Of a stretch of DNA of 64,000 nt, positions 53,968 through 63,567 are shown in pieces. A program made the translations under genes and the position numbers. The notes beneath the pieces are model-generated. The model made no database searches and was not told where the DNA came from. It saw only the letters and a list, made by a program, of their open reading frames with translations. Source of the stretch: CAVSWT01 sp963731745 (GTDB lineage Bacteria > Bacteroidota > Ignavibacteria > Ignavibacteriales > Ignavibacteriaceae); contig CAVSWT010000016.1 in the NCBI GenBank assembly GCA_963731745.1, forward strand, positions 186,001 through 250,000, in the 5' to 3' direction. How positions within the stretch are numbered: position 1 is the stretch's first letter; every line of letters begins with the position of its first letter.

Positions 53968-55173
53968 TTATTTTTCTAATTCAATGGCAGCTAATATTAA
54001 AGGACCATAACCTTTAAAATCATTTACTCTTTTTGGTTCACTTATATAATATTCGAAGCTTCCATCACGATAAGGTCTTCCACCAAGTCCGGAAACGGAA
54101 ACCACGTCATTGAGATGTATAATACCGTTTTCATCAGTAGTTATTAAATATTTTTTTACAGCTTCAAAAGATTCCTTTGCGATATTAAAAAACTTTTTAT
54201 CTAAATAACTTTTATTAGCACCTTTGGCAAAGGCATAAATAAACATTGTAGAAGCAGAAGCTTCGATGTAATTACCTTTCCCGTTACCTTTATCGATTAC
54301 TTGATACCAAAGTTTTTTTGTATTATCTCTAAATTTAAGCAAACTTTTGGAAAGATTTTGAAGAATATTAATTAATTTTTCTCTGTGAGAATTATTTTTA
54401 GGGACATAGTCGAGCACATCTACTAGTGCCATAATGTACCAGCCCATTGCTCTACCCCAAAAATTCGGAGAAGTTCCGGTTTTGGGATCAGCCCATTTTT
54501 GTTCTTTACTTTCGTCCCAGCCATGATAATACAACCCGGTTACGCTGTCTTTATTGTGCTTCTCAATCAGCAAGAATTGATTGGCAATATCGTCAAAGTC
54601 TTTTGAAAGTTTTTGGGAATCATTTCCATCAAACATAACCGAATATTGAGCATAAAATGGTTCTGCCATATAAAGTCCGTCAAGCCACATTTGATTTGGA
54701 TAAACTTTCTTATGCCAAAAACCGCCATTACTTGTTCGAGGCTGCATACTTAATTGTTTTCTTAATGTATCTGCAGCTATTTTATATTTCGTTTCTTTAG
54801 TCTCATTATAAACATTTAGGACTGCCCTTCCAGGTGCAATATTATCTAAAGTTAGTTTATTAAAATCATATGTTTTGATGTCACCATTATCCTGGACGTA
54901 GTAATCAATATTTTTTTTGATATAATTAAAATATTTTTGATCACCAGACTTCCTCCACATTTCATAAAAAGCCTGTAAAATTAACCCCTGCTCATAATTC
55001 CAGTTATGGCTTTTTGAAGATTCGTATGCTACTGTATCCGGATGAAGTTTTAGAAAATTTTGCACAAGTTTTTCAGCTGTTAAATTTTCTTGTCCCAGAC
55101 AACTAATAGAAAGTAAAGTGATCAGCAGAAATGCCGACCACTTAACTAAATGATTTTTAATAGTAGTTACCAT
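53968..55173 (-). CDS. GH105 unsaturated rhamnogalacturonyl hydrolase (YteR-like)
   Basis: A protein of 401 aa with a signal peptide and the (alpha/alpha)6 barrel. NGGFWHKKVYPNQMWLDGLY includes the catalytic Asp (WLDGLY), and GRAMGWYIMALVD and ASASTMFIYAFAKG are typical. It removes the unsaturated galacturonate from rhamnogalacturonan lyase products, giving the KduI substrate. It lies between the CE8 and CE12 genes, 20-32 bases apart. Confidence 0.92.
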   Translation of the reverse strand: MVTTIKNHLVKWSAFLLITLLSISCLGQENLTAEKLVQNFLKLHPDTVAYESSKSHNWNYEQGLILQAFYEMWRKSGDQKYFNYIKKNIDYYVQDNGDIKTYDFNKLTLDNIAPGRAVLNVYNETKETKYKIAADTLRKQLSMQPRTSNGGFWHKKVYPNQMWLDGLYMAEPFYAQYSVMFDGNDSQKLSKDFDDIANQFLLIEKHNKDSVTGLYYHGWDESKEQKWADPKTGTSPNFWGRAMGWYIMALVDVLDYVPKNNSHREKLINILQNLSKSLLKFRDNTKKLWYQVIDKGNGKGNYIEASASTMFIYAFAKGANKSYLDKKFFNIAKESFEAVKKYLITTDENGIIHLNDVVSVSGLGGRPYRDGSFEYYISEPKRVNDFKGYGPLILAAIELEK

Positions 55174-55193
55174 TATATTATTTACTTTTTATT

Positions 55194-58100
55194 TTATTTA
55201 AGAAGTATCATTTTTTTAGTTGTAATAAAATCGCCCGCCACTAACTGATAAATATATACTCCGGTAGCAAAGTTTGATGCATTAAAATCAACATCATATC
55301 TGCCGGCTGCTTTTTTACCATTCAGCAAAGTCGCAACTTCCCTACCAAGTATATCAAATACTTTGAGCTTAACATCACTTTGCTGTGGAAGTTCAAATCT
55401 AATTTTTGTAGTTGGGTTAAATGGATTTGGGAAATTTTGATATAGTTGAAATGTTTCTGGTATTTGGGTCGAAGAAAAATCTTCGTCAACAGATGTGATC
55501 GGGTTAATCGGAATCCAATCAAATCCAAAGCCAGGATTTGAATTCTTTGAGAATATATTTTCCAAAGTGTAATCAGCTGCCTCGGTACTATTAAGTATGC
55601 TTCCAATCCCTTGCGCATGTCCAACTTCATTATATCCAGGTCCATATCCCTGATAAACTCCATAAACTGCGGGAACAATGCCTGAATTGATTGGCTGCTG
55701 ATTCCAGCCTAAAGAATCAATTACATCAGGTTCATAAGTATTCATAAATACTGTGCGAGGTTCAGCCTGCCATGCACGCCCAAGATATATTTTACTTACT
55801 GTATTTCCATCGAAACCAACTGAATCATAAGAAATAATGCAGTCTTTAAAAACAAATCCAAATTTAGAATCTGCATCTGTGCTTGCAGCAGTAATAGAAC
55901 ATTGATTTCTGTTTATATGCAATTGACAGCTGTCGAATAAAACGATGTCTCTTCCAAAAATGAAATCAACTGAACCTTCTATGTAACAGTTTTTCATATA
56001 CACTCTTCCGGTTCCGCTTCCGCCCCACGCATAATATGTATCTTGATAACCAAGTAAGTTGCAATTATAAAATGCTTGTCTATCACCGTTCGATCTCAAA
56101 GCAACAGCCTGTTGTCCGCTGACAGTTTGATCATTTTTTACAGTGTTCTGAAATGTTATATTTTTTGCAGTGAAGTCTGCAGCATCGATTCCGACACTAT
56201 AAGAACCGGAAGTACCGCCCGCAATACCAGCATAATCATCATAAGTAAGAATAGTGCTGTCGCGATCTTCACCAACTAAAATTACATTTACCTTTTTAGA
56301 ACCCAGCAAAAGTTTTTCTTTATATGTGCCTTTCTTTACAAATATAGTATATGGACCTGTATAGGAATCAGGTACGCCGTCAAATGCGGCTTGAACTGTT
56401 GTGTAATCGCCGCTTCCATCAGCCGCTACAACTTTTGTAATTGCCGGTGCCGGAGACTGAGTTGTAAAAGTATCAACCTCACCATAACCTGTACCTATGC
56501 TGTTTGTTGCATAAGCTCGAACATAATAAGTAGTGTTTGGAGTTAAATCATATAATATACTTTTATACGATCCAATACCGCTTCCATTTTCAGTTTTATT
56601 ATCAGTAACCATTGGATTACCGGAATTATTCCAGCAAACACCCCGTACAATAACTGTATCGCCGCCCCATGCTGTTACCGTGCCGCCGCTTTCAGCAGTT
56701 TTCGTTAATATGTTTGTTGGTGTAGTTGTTGTAAGCATTGGGACTGTGGTCGAATCTAAAGTGGTAAAACTAACCTCATTCCCATAAGCAGTCCCGGCAT
56801 CATTTGTAGCATATGCACGCAGGTAATACGTTTCACCTGGTGTCATACCATTTACATAACTAATGAAAGAGCCAACTCCTGTACCATCATCAGTTTTGGA
56901 ATCGGAAGTGGTGGGCATTCCATCTGTATTCCAAACTACACCTCGAGCTGTAACAGATGCACCGCCATCTGTAGAAATATTTCCACCGCTTGTTGCAAAT
57001 GTAGTAGAAACAAATGTCGGCGTTGTAGTTGTCACAGATGGAGGATCGGCTGTTACACCAACAGCAGTACCACTTACTAAAACATTTTGAATTGCTAAAT
57101 ATTTGCCGGTCCTAACGGCAGGATCGCTGTCAACCCAAGGATAAACTCTTATATAAATACTTTCACCGGTATTTATATTGGCGCTTAGTGAAGTACCGAT
57201 ATTAAAAAGAGAATCTCTAAGAAGATAATTGCTGGTATCTCCGGTAGCATAAGTTATTTGCGTAGAGGTTGCAAAGTTCGGATCAGTGGAATAATAAACG
57301 TTTGCTTTCATCGTATTAATGCTGATTGATCCCAATTCTAATGATATAGAATCAACATTAAATGTTCCGCCAAATTTGGGAGACGCTTGAAATTGAATGT
57401 AAACCGTATCCAGTTGAGTAGTTTGATTTGCCGGCCAGGCATTTCCAGCAATTCTGACTCTTTGACTACTATTCGGGCCTGTGTATTGATTAATTTCAGT
57501 ATTAATTAAAGCTTCAGCTTCAGCTTTAACACCTCCTGTAACTACCGGACTTAATCCGGTTCCCCCTGCTCCAGGGTCAGTTAAAGGCCACATTGCTGAT
57601 GAGGGAACGGGCAGACTTTCAATTGCTCCCGAAATTTTAACATCCTGTAATCCAATATACTTTCCCGTCCTCACTGCCGGATCATTATCCACCCAAGGAT
57701 AAATTCTTAAATAAATTTTTTCACCTGGATTTAAGACTTGATTTATTGCCGCTCGCACAGTAGTAAAAGTATCCCTATCTAAATAATGATTTGCACTTGT
57801 ATCACCGGTTACGTAATCAATCATTGTTGAAGTAGTAAATGTTGAATCCGTTGAATAATAAATATTCGCTTTCATAGTTGTAATACTAATTTGAATAATA
57901 TTTAATGCAATGGAATCAACAGTAAACTTAAATCCGTTTTGAGGAGATACAGAAAATTGAGTGAACACTGTGTCTAATTGTGTAGTTTGATTTGCTGGCC
58001 AAGCATTGCCGGCAATACGAATTCTTTGGCTATTATTTAAACCAGTGTATTGATTCAACTCCATATTATTCAACATTTCGTCATCCGCATTAAGATTTCC

Positions 58101-58226
58101 TGAAACAACCGGTGACATTCCAGTCCCGCCATTATTTGGATCGGTCAAAGGCCAGGTCGCTGATACTTGCTGTCCAAATAATTCAGTAATCGAAAATAGA
58201 ATGGCAAAAATTAAAATAATTCTCAT
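55194..58226 (-). CDS. Type IX-secreted CE8 pectinesterase with tandem N-terminal and FN3-like domains
   Basis: About 1010 aa; the ATG at 58226 is preceded by AGGAGG (a TTG at 58232 is less likely). Signal peptide; two copies of an N-terminal domain (about 25-200 and 215-390, both starting with WPLTDP); two FN3-like repeats (about 400-590); and the CE8 beta-helix (about 600-895) with QQAVALRS, GYQDTYY, VDFIFGR and LGRAW, so all catalytic motifs are kept. The C-terminal type IX tail (QNFPNPFNPTTKI ... KKMILLK) anchors or exports it. It de-esterifies extracellular pectin. Confidence 0.9.
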   Translation of the reverse strand: MRIILIFAILFSITELFGQQVSATWPLTDPNNGGTGMSPVVSGNLNADDEMLNNMELNQYTGLNNSQRIRIAGNAWPANQTTQLDTVFTQFSVSPQNGFKFTVDSIALNIIQISITTMKANIYYSTDSTFTTSTMIDYVTGDTSANHYLDRDTFTTVRAAINQVLNPGEKIYLRIYPWVDNDPAVRTGKYIGLQDVKISGAIESLPVPSSAMWPLTDPGAGGTGLSPVVTGGVKAEAEALINTEINQYTGPNSSQRVRIAGNAWPANQTTQLDTVYIQFQASPKFGGTFNVDSISLELGSISINTMKANVYYSTDPNFATSTQITYATGDTSNYLLRDSLFNIGTSLSANINTGESIYIRVYPWVDSDPAVRTGKYLAIQNVLVSGTAVGVTADPPSVTTTTPTFVSTTFATSGGNISTDGGASVTARGVVWNTDGMPTTSDSKTDDGTGVGSFISYVNGMTPGETYYLRAYATNDAGTAYGNEVSFTTLDSTTVPMLTTTTPTNILTKTAESGGTVTAWGGDTVIVRGVCWNNSGNPMVTDNKTENGSGIGSYKSILYDLTPNTTYYVRAYATNSIGTGYGEVDTFTTQSPAPAITKVVAADGSGDYTTVQAAFDGVPDSYTGPYTIFVKKGTYKEKLLLGSKKVNVILVGEDRDSTILTYDDYAGIAGGTSGSYSVGIDAADFTAKNITFQNTVKNDQTVSGQQAVALRSNGDRQAFYNCNLLGYQDTYYAWGGSGTGRVYMKNCYIEGSVDFIFGRDIVLFDSCQLHINRNQCSITAASTDADSKFGFVFKDCIISYDSVGFDGNTVSKIYLGRAWQAEPRTVFMNTYEPDVIDSLGWNQQPINSGIVPAVYGVYQGYGPGYNEVGHAQGIGSILNSTEAADYTLENIFSKNSNPGFGFDWIPINPITSVDEDFSSTQIPETFQLYQNFPNPFNPTTKIRFELPQQSDVKLKVFDILGREVATLLNGKKAAGRYDVDFNASNFATGVYIYQLVAGDFITTKKMILLK

Positions 58227-58259
58227 ACTCAAGTCCTCCTAAACAAATAATGAATAATG

Positions 58260-59765
58260 TTATTTGATATAAAGCATTTTTTTAGCTAGAGTCAGATTCC
58301 CCAAAGTAAGTCGGTAGAAATAAACCCCCGATACTAGATTCTTGTTAAAAGATGATGGATTAAATTTTATTTTATAATGGCCGGCGGGTTTGTATTCATC
58401 AATAAGTGTTACAATGTTATTGCCGAGTTCATCAAATATAATTAATGTCTGCCGGCCGCCTTTTTGTGACTGCCAAGAAATAATAGTGCTAGGATTAAAA
58501 GGGTTAGGATAATTTTGTTCAAGTTGGAATCCATTTATTCTATTATTGTTTGATGATATAGAATTTGTAACATCTGATTCAAATGCTCCTATATCTGGAG
58601 CAGTTCCAACGTACGCAATACCGACATCAGTTCCGGCATTGACTAACGAACTACTTGTATTTAATCTAAACAAATCAGTCATTTTTAAACTGCTGTCTGC
58701 ATTCCTATAATTTTTTGCAAGCGCTGTATCAAGACTTAGAAAATCATTATTTGTGACAGTAAACTCATTCCAACTATTCGTAACTTGAACTGATTTTGAT
58801 TCAAGGCTATTAGAGTTTGCACCGTTATACGATAAATTATTAATCAGGCTGTCAACTCCAGTTTTTGGTATAGACGGAAATGAAAAATTTTTATTTTTAT
58901 TTCCGATGCCTGTACAATTCAGAATTGTAACACCTGCTGTATTATTGTTTTGGTCAAACCCTTTTCCACGATTATCAAAGGCAACGCAATTCATAACCAG
59001 ATGATGAGTCGGGACATAATTCCCTCCGACTTTAAAACCATTGCCATCACCCTGATAATTCGTATCTCCCCAAATGTTATATCCATTTGCAAATGACCAG
59101 CAGCTATCGAGAATAACTTCATTTTGAGATTCATAAAAATCCCATCCGTCATCTGAATTGCCCCAAGCTCTGCAGCCTCTAAAAACATTGCCTGGGCCAA
59201 TATCTAATTTCGGAGCGAATCCATCTGCATTCTCTCCATGCGTTTGTGAATCATAATTATTGTATGAATCGCAATTATGTACGTAATTATATCCGCCGCC
59301 GCCGGATATTTGCAATCCGGTATCCTTATTTCCATATAGTCTGCAATTTTCAATTATATTATGATTGCCGCTAATATTAATTCCATTGTCGCCCGCATTT
59401 ATTATAGTTAATCCTTTGAAGTACCAGTAGTCTCTCGATAAATTAAATCCTCTGCTTGAAGAACTATAATTTTGTCCTGAAAAATCCAAAATTGGTTTTT
59501 CATTTGGATAAGCCCAAAGCTTAATAAACTTTCCTTCAGAACCATTCCTTGGCGGCTTTAGGGTTGCATTTAAATCATAAACTCCCCTTCTTAAATAAAT
59601 CGTGCTATCTTCATATGCTTTATCGAATGCTGTGGAAATGGATTTCAATGGTTTATCGATAGTTCCCGGATTCGCATCATTCCCATCTGGTGCAACAAAT
59701 ATTTGGGCATTTATTAATATAGAATTAAACAATATTATAATTGTCAGTTTTAAATACTTACTCAA
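58260..59765 (-). CDS. Type IX-secreted PL9-type pectate lyase
   Basis: A protein of 501 aa. After a signal peptide come the beta-helix motifs of PL9 (PelL-like): DSQTHGENADGFAPKLDIG (calcium Asp), CRAWGNSDDGWDFYES (further Asp ligands) and GNGFKVGGNYV with the catalytic Lys. A type IX tail (QNYPNPFNPSTII ... KKMLYIK) ends it. It cleaves polygalacturonate to unsaturated oligomers outside the cell. The GH28 gene lies upstream in the same transcript. Confidence 0.9.
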   Translation of the reverse strand: MSKYLKLTIIILFNSILINAQIFVAPDGNDANPGTIDKPLKSISTAFDKAYEDSTIYLRRGVYDLNATLKPPRNGSEGKFIKLWAYPNEKPILDFSGQNYSSSSRGFNLSRDYWYFKGLTIINAGDNGINISGNHNIIENCRLYGNKDTGLQISGGGGYNYVHNCDSYNNYDSQTHGENADGFAPKLDIGPGNVFRGCRAWGNSDDGWDFYESQNEVILDSCWSFANGYNIWGDTNYQGDGNGFKVGGNYVPTHHLVMNCVAFDNRGKGFDQNNNTAGVTILNCTGIGNKNKNFSFPSIPKTGVDSLINNLSYNGANSNSLESKSVQVTNSWNEFTVTNNDFLSLDTALAKNYRNADSSLKMTDLFRLNTSSSLVNAGTDVGIAYVGTAPDIGAFESDVTNSISSNNNRINGFQLEQNYPNPFNPSTIISWQSQKGGRQTLIIFDELGNNIVTLIDEYKPAGHYKIKFNPSSFNKNLVSGVYFYRLTLGNLTLAKKMLYIK

Positions 59766-59833
59766 TGAATTACCTTATGTTTTTATTAAGTGAAATAATT
59801 TTGACGATGGGTCAATAACCAGCTGAGGTTGTT

Positions 59834-61312
59834 TTACTTATTTTCTTTTTGTAGTTCCCCGTTTATATAAAAATTGTTAAACTCCAAACCTTTTGTATAT
59901 TTGATGTGGTTGCCCTCTTCGACGCCATCAAATTTGCAATCTTCAATTGTTATGTTTTTAATATTCGATTCCTCTAGTCCATCGAGAAATAATCCATATT
60001 TGCTTTTATTACTAGTAACATTTTGAACAACAATATTTTCAAATTCAGGATAAAAATTATAACCTTTGGCTTCCGGCGGATCATAGTACATATTGAGTTT
60101 TACAATTGCTTCTCTCACTTCACCAACTTTTACATTTCTCATATAAATGTTTTTTACAACACCGCCTCTTTTAGAATTTGATTTAATACGCAAGGCTCTC
60201 TCTAAATTTGGACTGTCCATTTCGCAATCTTCAGCAAATACATTCCAGCATCCGCCGGTAATTTCACTTCCGATAACAACACCACCGTGCCCATCTTTCA
60301 TTTTACAATTTTGAATTACAAAATTAGTGCTTGGAACATCAACTCTTCTCCCATCATTATTTCTTCCGGATTTAATTGCAATACAATCATCCCCATCATT
60401 GAATTCACAGTTCTTAATCCAAACATCTGTACATGATTCCGGATCACATCCATCTGTATTTGGACCAATGCTATTTGTTGTAATTCCATCGATTGTAATA
60501 TTTTTACTTAATACCGGATGCAAAAACCAGAATGGAGAATCTTTTAAATGAACACCTTGAATCAAAATATTTTTACACTTATAAAACTCTACGAAGGTTG
60601 GCCTTAAATAATATCCTTCACCAAAAATTCTTTCTTTAACCGGTACATTATCATCACCAAGTTTCATTAATCTTGGCCGACTTGTACTGTCACGTTGACT
60701 TGGCATTCCTTCACTCCATCCAAATTTTTTACTCCCAGTCCAATTCCACCAATGCTCATTATCAGCTTGGCCATCCAACAAACCATTCCCGGTAACAGCG
60801 ATGTTTGATTGATTGTATGCGTAAATCAAAGGCGAGTAATTCATTAATTCTACACCTTCCCATCTTGCATAAACTACCGGCAGATAATCTTTTGGATTTG
60901 TGCTAAATTTTACAACAGCATCATCATCAAGATGTAGATTAACATTATTCTTTAAATGAATAGCTCCCGTTAAAAATTCTCCTTTGGGAACGATTACCAT
61001 TCCACCGCCTGCTTTACTGCATTCATCTATTGCTTTCTTAAATGCTTCGGTGCATAAAGTTTTGCCATCAGCAACAGCACCGTACTTGGTTATATCGAAT
61101 TGCTTATCAGGAAACTTGGGAGCAACAATTTTTTTTAGTATTACAGGAACCTGTTCCCAACCTTTATCCTTGGCTGTAACTAATTTTTCTTTGTTATCTT
61201 TCCCACAAGTGAAATTACTCTCAAATGATACAACTGAGAAAATTAAAAGTACAAAGAAAATGTAAAAGGTTTTGGTAAAAATTCTGAACACAATATTGTT
61301 TTGCTTATTCAT
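59834..61312 (-). CDS. GH28 polygalacturonase
   Basis: A protein of 492 aa with a signal sequence and a right-handed beta-helix. The four GH28 signatures are present: NTDG in NTDGCDPESC, DD in DGDDCIAIKSG, GHG in KDGHGGVVIGSE and RIK in ALRIKSNSKRGG. It hydrolyses polygalacturonate, probably with an exo or oligomer preference given its length. It acts outside the cell or in the periplasm. AGGG lies before the ATG. No type IX tail is seen, unlike its neighbours. Confidence 0.93.
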   Translation of the reverse strand: MNKQNNIVFRIFTKTFYIFFVLLIFSVVSFESNFTCGKDNKEKLVTAKDKGWEQVPVILKKIVAPKFPDKQFDITKYGAVADGKTLCTEAFKKAIDECSKAGGGMVIVPKGEFLTGAIHLKNNVNLHLDDDAVVKFSTNPKDYLPVVYARWEGVELMNYSPLIYAYNQSNIAVTGNGLLDGQADNEHWWNWTGSKKFGWSEGMPSQRDSTSRPRLMKLGDDNVPVKERIFGEGYYLRPTFVEFYKCKNILIQGVHLKDSPFWFLHPVLSKNITIDGITTNSIGPNTDGCDPESCTDVWIKNCEFNDGDDCIAIKSGRNNDGRRVDVPSTNFVIQNCKMKDGHGGVVIGSEITGGCWNVFAEDCEMDSPNLERALRIKSNSKRGGVVKNIYMRNVKVGEVREAIVKLNMYYDPPEAKGYNFYPEFENIVVQNVTSNKSKYGLFLDGLEESNIKNITIEDCKFDGVEEGNHIKYTKGLEFNNFYINGELQKENK

Positions 61313-61345
61313 TTTAAACCCTCATTGATTAATTGAAAATTCTTT

Positions 61346-63523
61346 TCATGGAAGTTTGTTAATGTTTTCAAATTTTATTTTCCACTCGCCATTTTTAGGA
61401 AATCCTGGAAGTTCCATTAAACCAGTTTCATCTGAACCAGCAGCCATTAATGCTACAGCTGATAGTAATGCACTATTTGCCGGAAGGTAAACTGGTAAAT
61501 CTTCTGTCTGCGGACAATTGCCATTATTAAAATAATGATTATGCGGTGCATCTTTTAATAAAATATCTACGGCCAATTCAGGTTCATTTAAACGAGCTGC
61601 AGTCATTGCCATCATTGGATAATCCCAGCCCCAAATTTTTCCTTTCCAGTTCCAGGTGTCAATAACTTTTTGTAAAGTTCTTTTCATAATTGTTGTATCA
61701 ACCATTTCTCCTGGTAAAAATCCCATAGTCATTAGCATTGAAGGATGATCAATTTCACTTTCCGGATTTGTAAATGTATCCGGAATTGAACCAAGAACAA
61801 CATAGAGATCATCTTTAATTGGCAATGGTGAAATTTTATTAATTATATCATCCCATTTCTTATTTCTTTTCATCCCCAATCTTTCACGCCATTTTTGTGC
61901 AGTTTCTAAAGCAAATTTCCAATATGCAAGTTCAAAGGAAGGATTCTGAGATCGAGTCGGTTCATAAATTTCCTGAACCGGCCAAACCGGAGGTCCAAGT
62001 ACATAATGACTTTTTGTTGAGTCAAAATATGCATATGATGACAAGAATTTAGCAGTTTGAAAAACAAGGTCTTTATATTTTTCAAGAGTCTTATTATTAT
62101 GATTTACTCTATAGATTAACTCAGCTAAATAAATGGGATGCGGTTCATTCCAAATTATGAAAGGATTGTTACCCGGACTTTCTCTTCCATCAGGCCCGAC
62201 CATTTTTGACCATCTTGCTCCTTCAAACCCTTGCTGCGCAGCGGTTGCTTCAGCATAGGGAAGCGTTTTAATATACCAGCTTAAATTTTTTTCAAGCAAT
62301 GAAACTCTATTCCATAAAGCAAAATGAGCCGTATGCCACCAAATCATTTCGGTGTTGTGTTTACCGAACCAAGTATTTAATGTTAAACCTGACTCTTGAG
62401 GAGGAAAATTTCCGGCAAATTGAGTCGCTGTTAAGTATTGGGAAAGAACAATTCTTCTTTCAAGTTCATTTGCTCTTGGATCAGTGCTTCCGGAAAAATC
62501 AATTGCACCACCATCAGTCCAAAATTTTTTCCAATGATGTTTACTTGCTAATTCAGTTCCCTCAAAGCCTGATATACTTTCATTTAATTTACTTTTTGAA
62601 AAGCCAACAGAAAATTCAAACTCATTTTCATTTTGATTAGATACCAATTTGTAATAATGATCTGCTTCTTTTTTAAATTTTAAATTGCCTGTCCAGTTAA
62701 CGTAAACAAAATACTTCCCAGTTAAAGTTGTATCAACAGAAGTATCTATTGTCCTTTCAAGAACTGCAGAACTATTTTCACTCTTAATTAATTTAGTGAT
62801 ATGAGAATTTTGATTATTCCAGTCGTAAGGAGGATTATTTTTGATTGAATCGATATATCCATAAGGGAATTTTAAAGCAATACTAAGATTACCATTTGAG
62901 ATTAATGACGAATTTACTCTTACTGTAATATTATCTTTTGTTGGATTACAAATGGTCGTCACATTAACTTCATTGCCGTCAATTTGAAAATTACTTTCAA
63001 TTTTTCCTTGCCATAAATCAAGTTTTTGAGAAATATTTTTTATATCATTTACTTTCAATTCAGTACCATCATCTTTTTTAAATTCAAATCCAATTTGTCC
63101 TAACGGCTGCCTTTGCGGATTTTCTCTTAACCATTTACCCGCTTCACTGTTGGCGTTTGTTGGATAATCAACTTTTCTACCGTGCACATCATAATTTTTA
63201 AATGCGTTTTCCAATTGATAGTTATTTGGATTTGGGAAAGTATGCCAGCACCAATCTGAAATTATTTGTAATGGAATACCGTTTTTATAATAGTAATTCG
63301 GAAAAGTTTGAAGTCCGGTTATATCAGCAGTAAAAGCAAATCCTCCATTTCCAACAGTAAACGGCGACCAGGGATCAACTTTTTTATTAAATGGATTATG
63401 TCTGTTAACAAGATTATATCTATCGATCTTTTCTGAAGTGCTGCAAACTAAATTTGACAAACAAATTAAGATAAGTAGAAAATAAGATTCTGTTTTAATT
63501 ACAGTAACAAATTTAACTTTCAA
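61346..63523 (-). CDS. Putative (alpha/alpha)6-barrel glycosidase, family unassigned
   Basis: A protein of 725 aa that starts at a TTG; an in-frame stop lies two codons upstream and no ATG is near. A hydrophobic start suggests export (ICLSNLVCSTSEK may be a lipoprotein). The first part is beta-sandwich-like with NPFNKKVDPWSPFTVGNGGF; from about residue 330 comes a helical barrel with FGKHNTEMIWWHTAHFALWN and PPVWPVQEIYEPTRSQNPSF. This layout is shared by GH65/GH95/GH78-type enzymes. It lies at the head of the pectin transcript, so a pectin side-chain linkage is the likely target. Confidence 0.65.
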   Translation of the reverse strand: MKVKFVTVIKTESYFLLILICLSNLVCSTSEKIDRYNLVNRHNPFNKKVDPWSPFTVGNGGFAFTADITGLQTFPNYYYKNGIPLQIISDWCWHTFPNPNNYQLENAFKNYDVHGRKVDYPTNANSEAGKWLRENPQRQPLGQIGFEFKKDDGTELKVNDIKNISQKLDLWQGKIESNFQIDGNEVNVTTICNPTKDNITVRVNSSLISNGNLSIALKFPYGYIDSIKNNPPYDWNNQNSHITKLIKSENSSAVLERTIDTSVDTTLTGKYFVYVNWTGNLKFKKEADHYYKLVSNQNENEFEFSVGFSKSKLNESISGFEGTELASKHHWKKFWTDGGAIDFSGSTDPRANELERRIVLSQYLTATQFAGNFPPQESGLTLNTWFGKHNTEMIWWHTAHFALWNRVSLLEKNLSWYIKTLPYAEATAAQQGFEGARWSKMVGPDGRESPGNNPFIIWNEPHPIYLAELIYRVNHNNKTLEKYKDLVFQTAKFLSSYAYFDSTKSHYVLGPPVWPVQEIYEPTRSQNPSFELAYWKFALETAQKWRERLGMKRNKKWDDIINKISPLPIKDDLYVVLGSIPDTFTNPESEIDHPSMLMTMGFLPGEMVDTTIMKRTLQKVIDTWNWKGKIWGWDYPMMAMTAARLNEPELAVDILLKDAPHNHYFNNGNCPQTEDLPVYLPANSALLSAVALMAAGSDETGLMELPGFPKNGEWKIKFENINKLP

Positions 63524-63567
63524 TAAATTTTATCATCTATATTTGAATATTGTTGAACTGAAGATAT

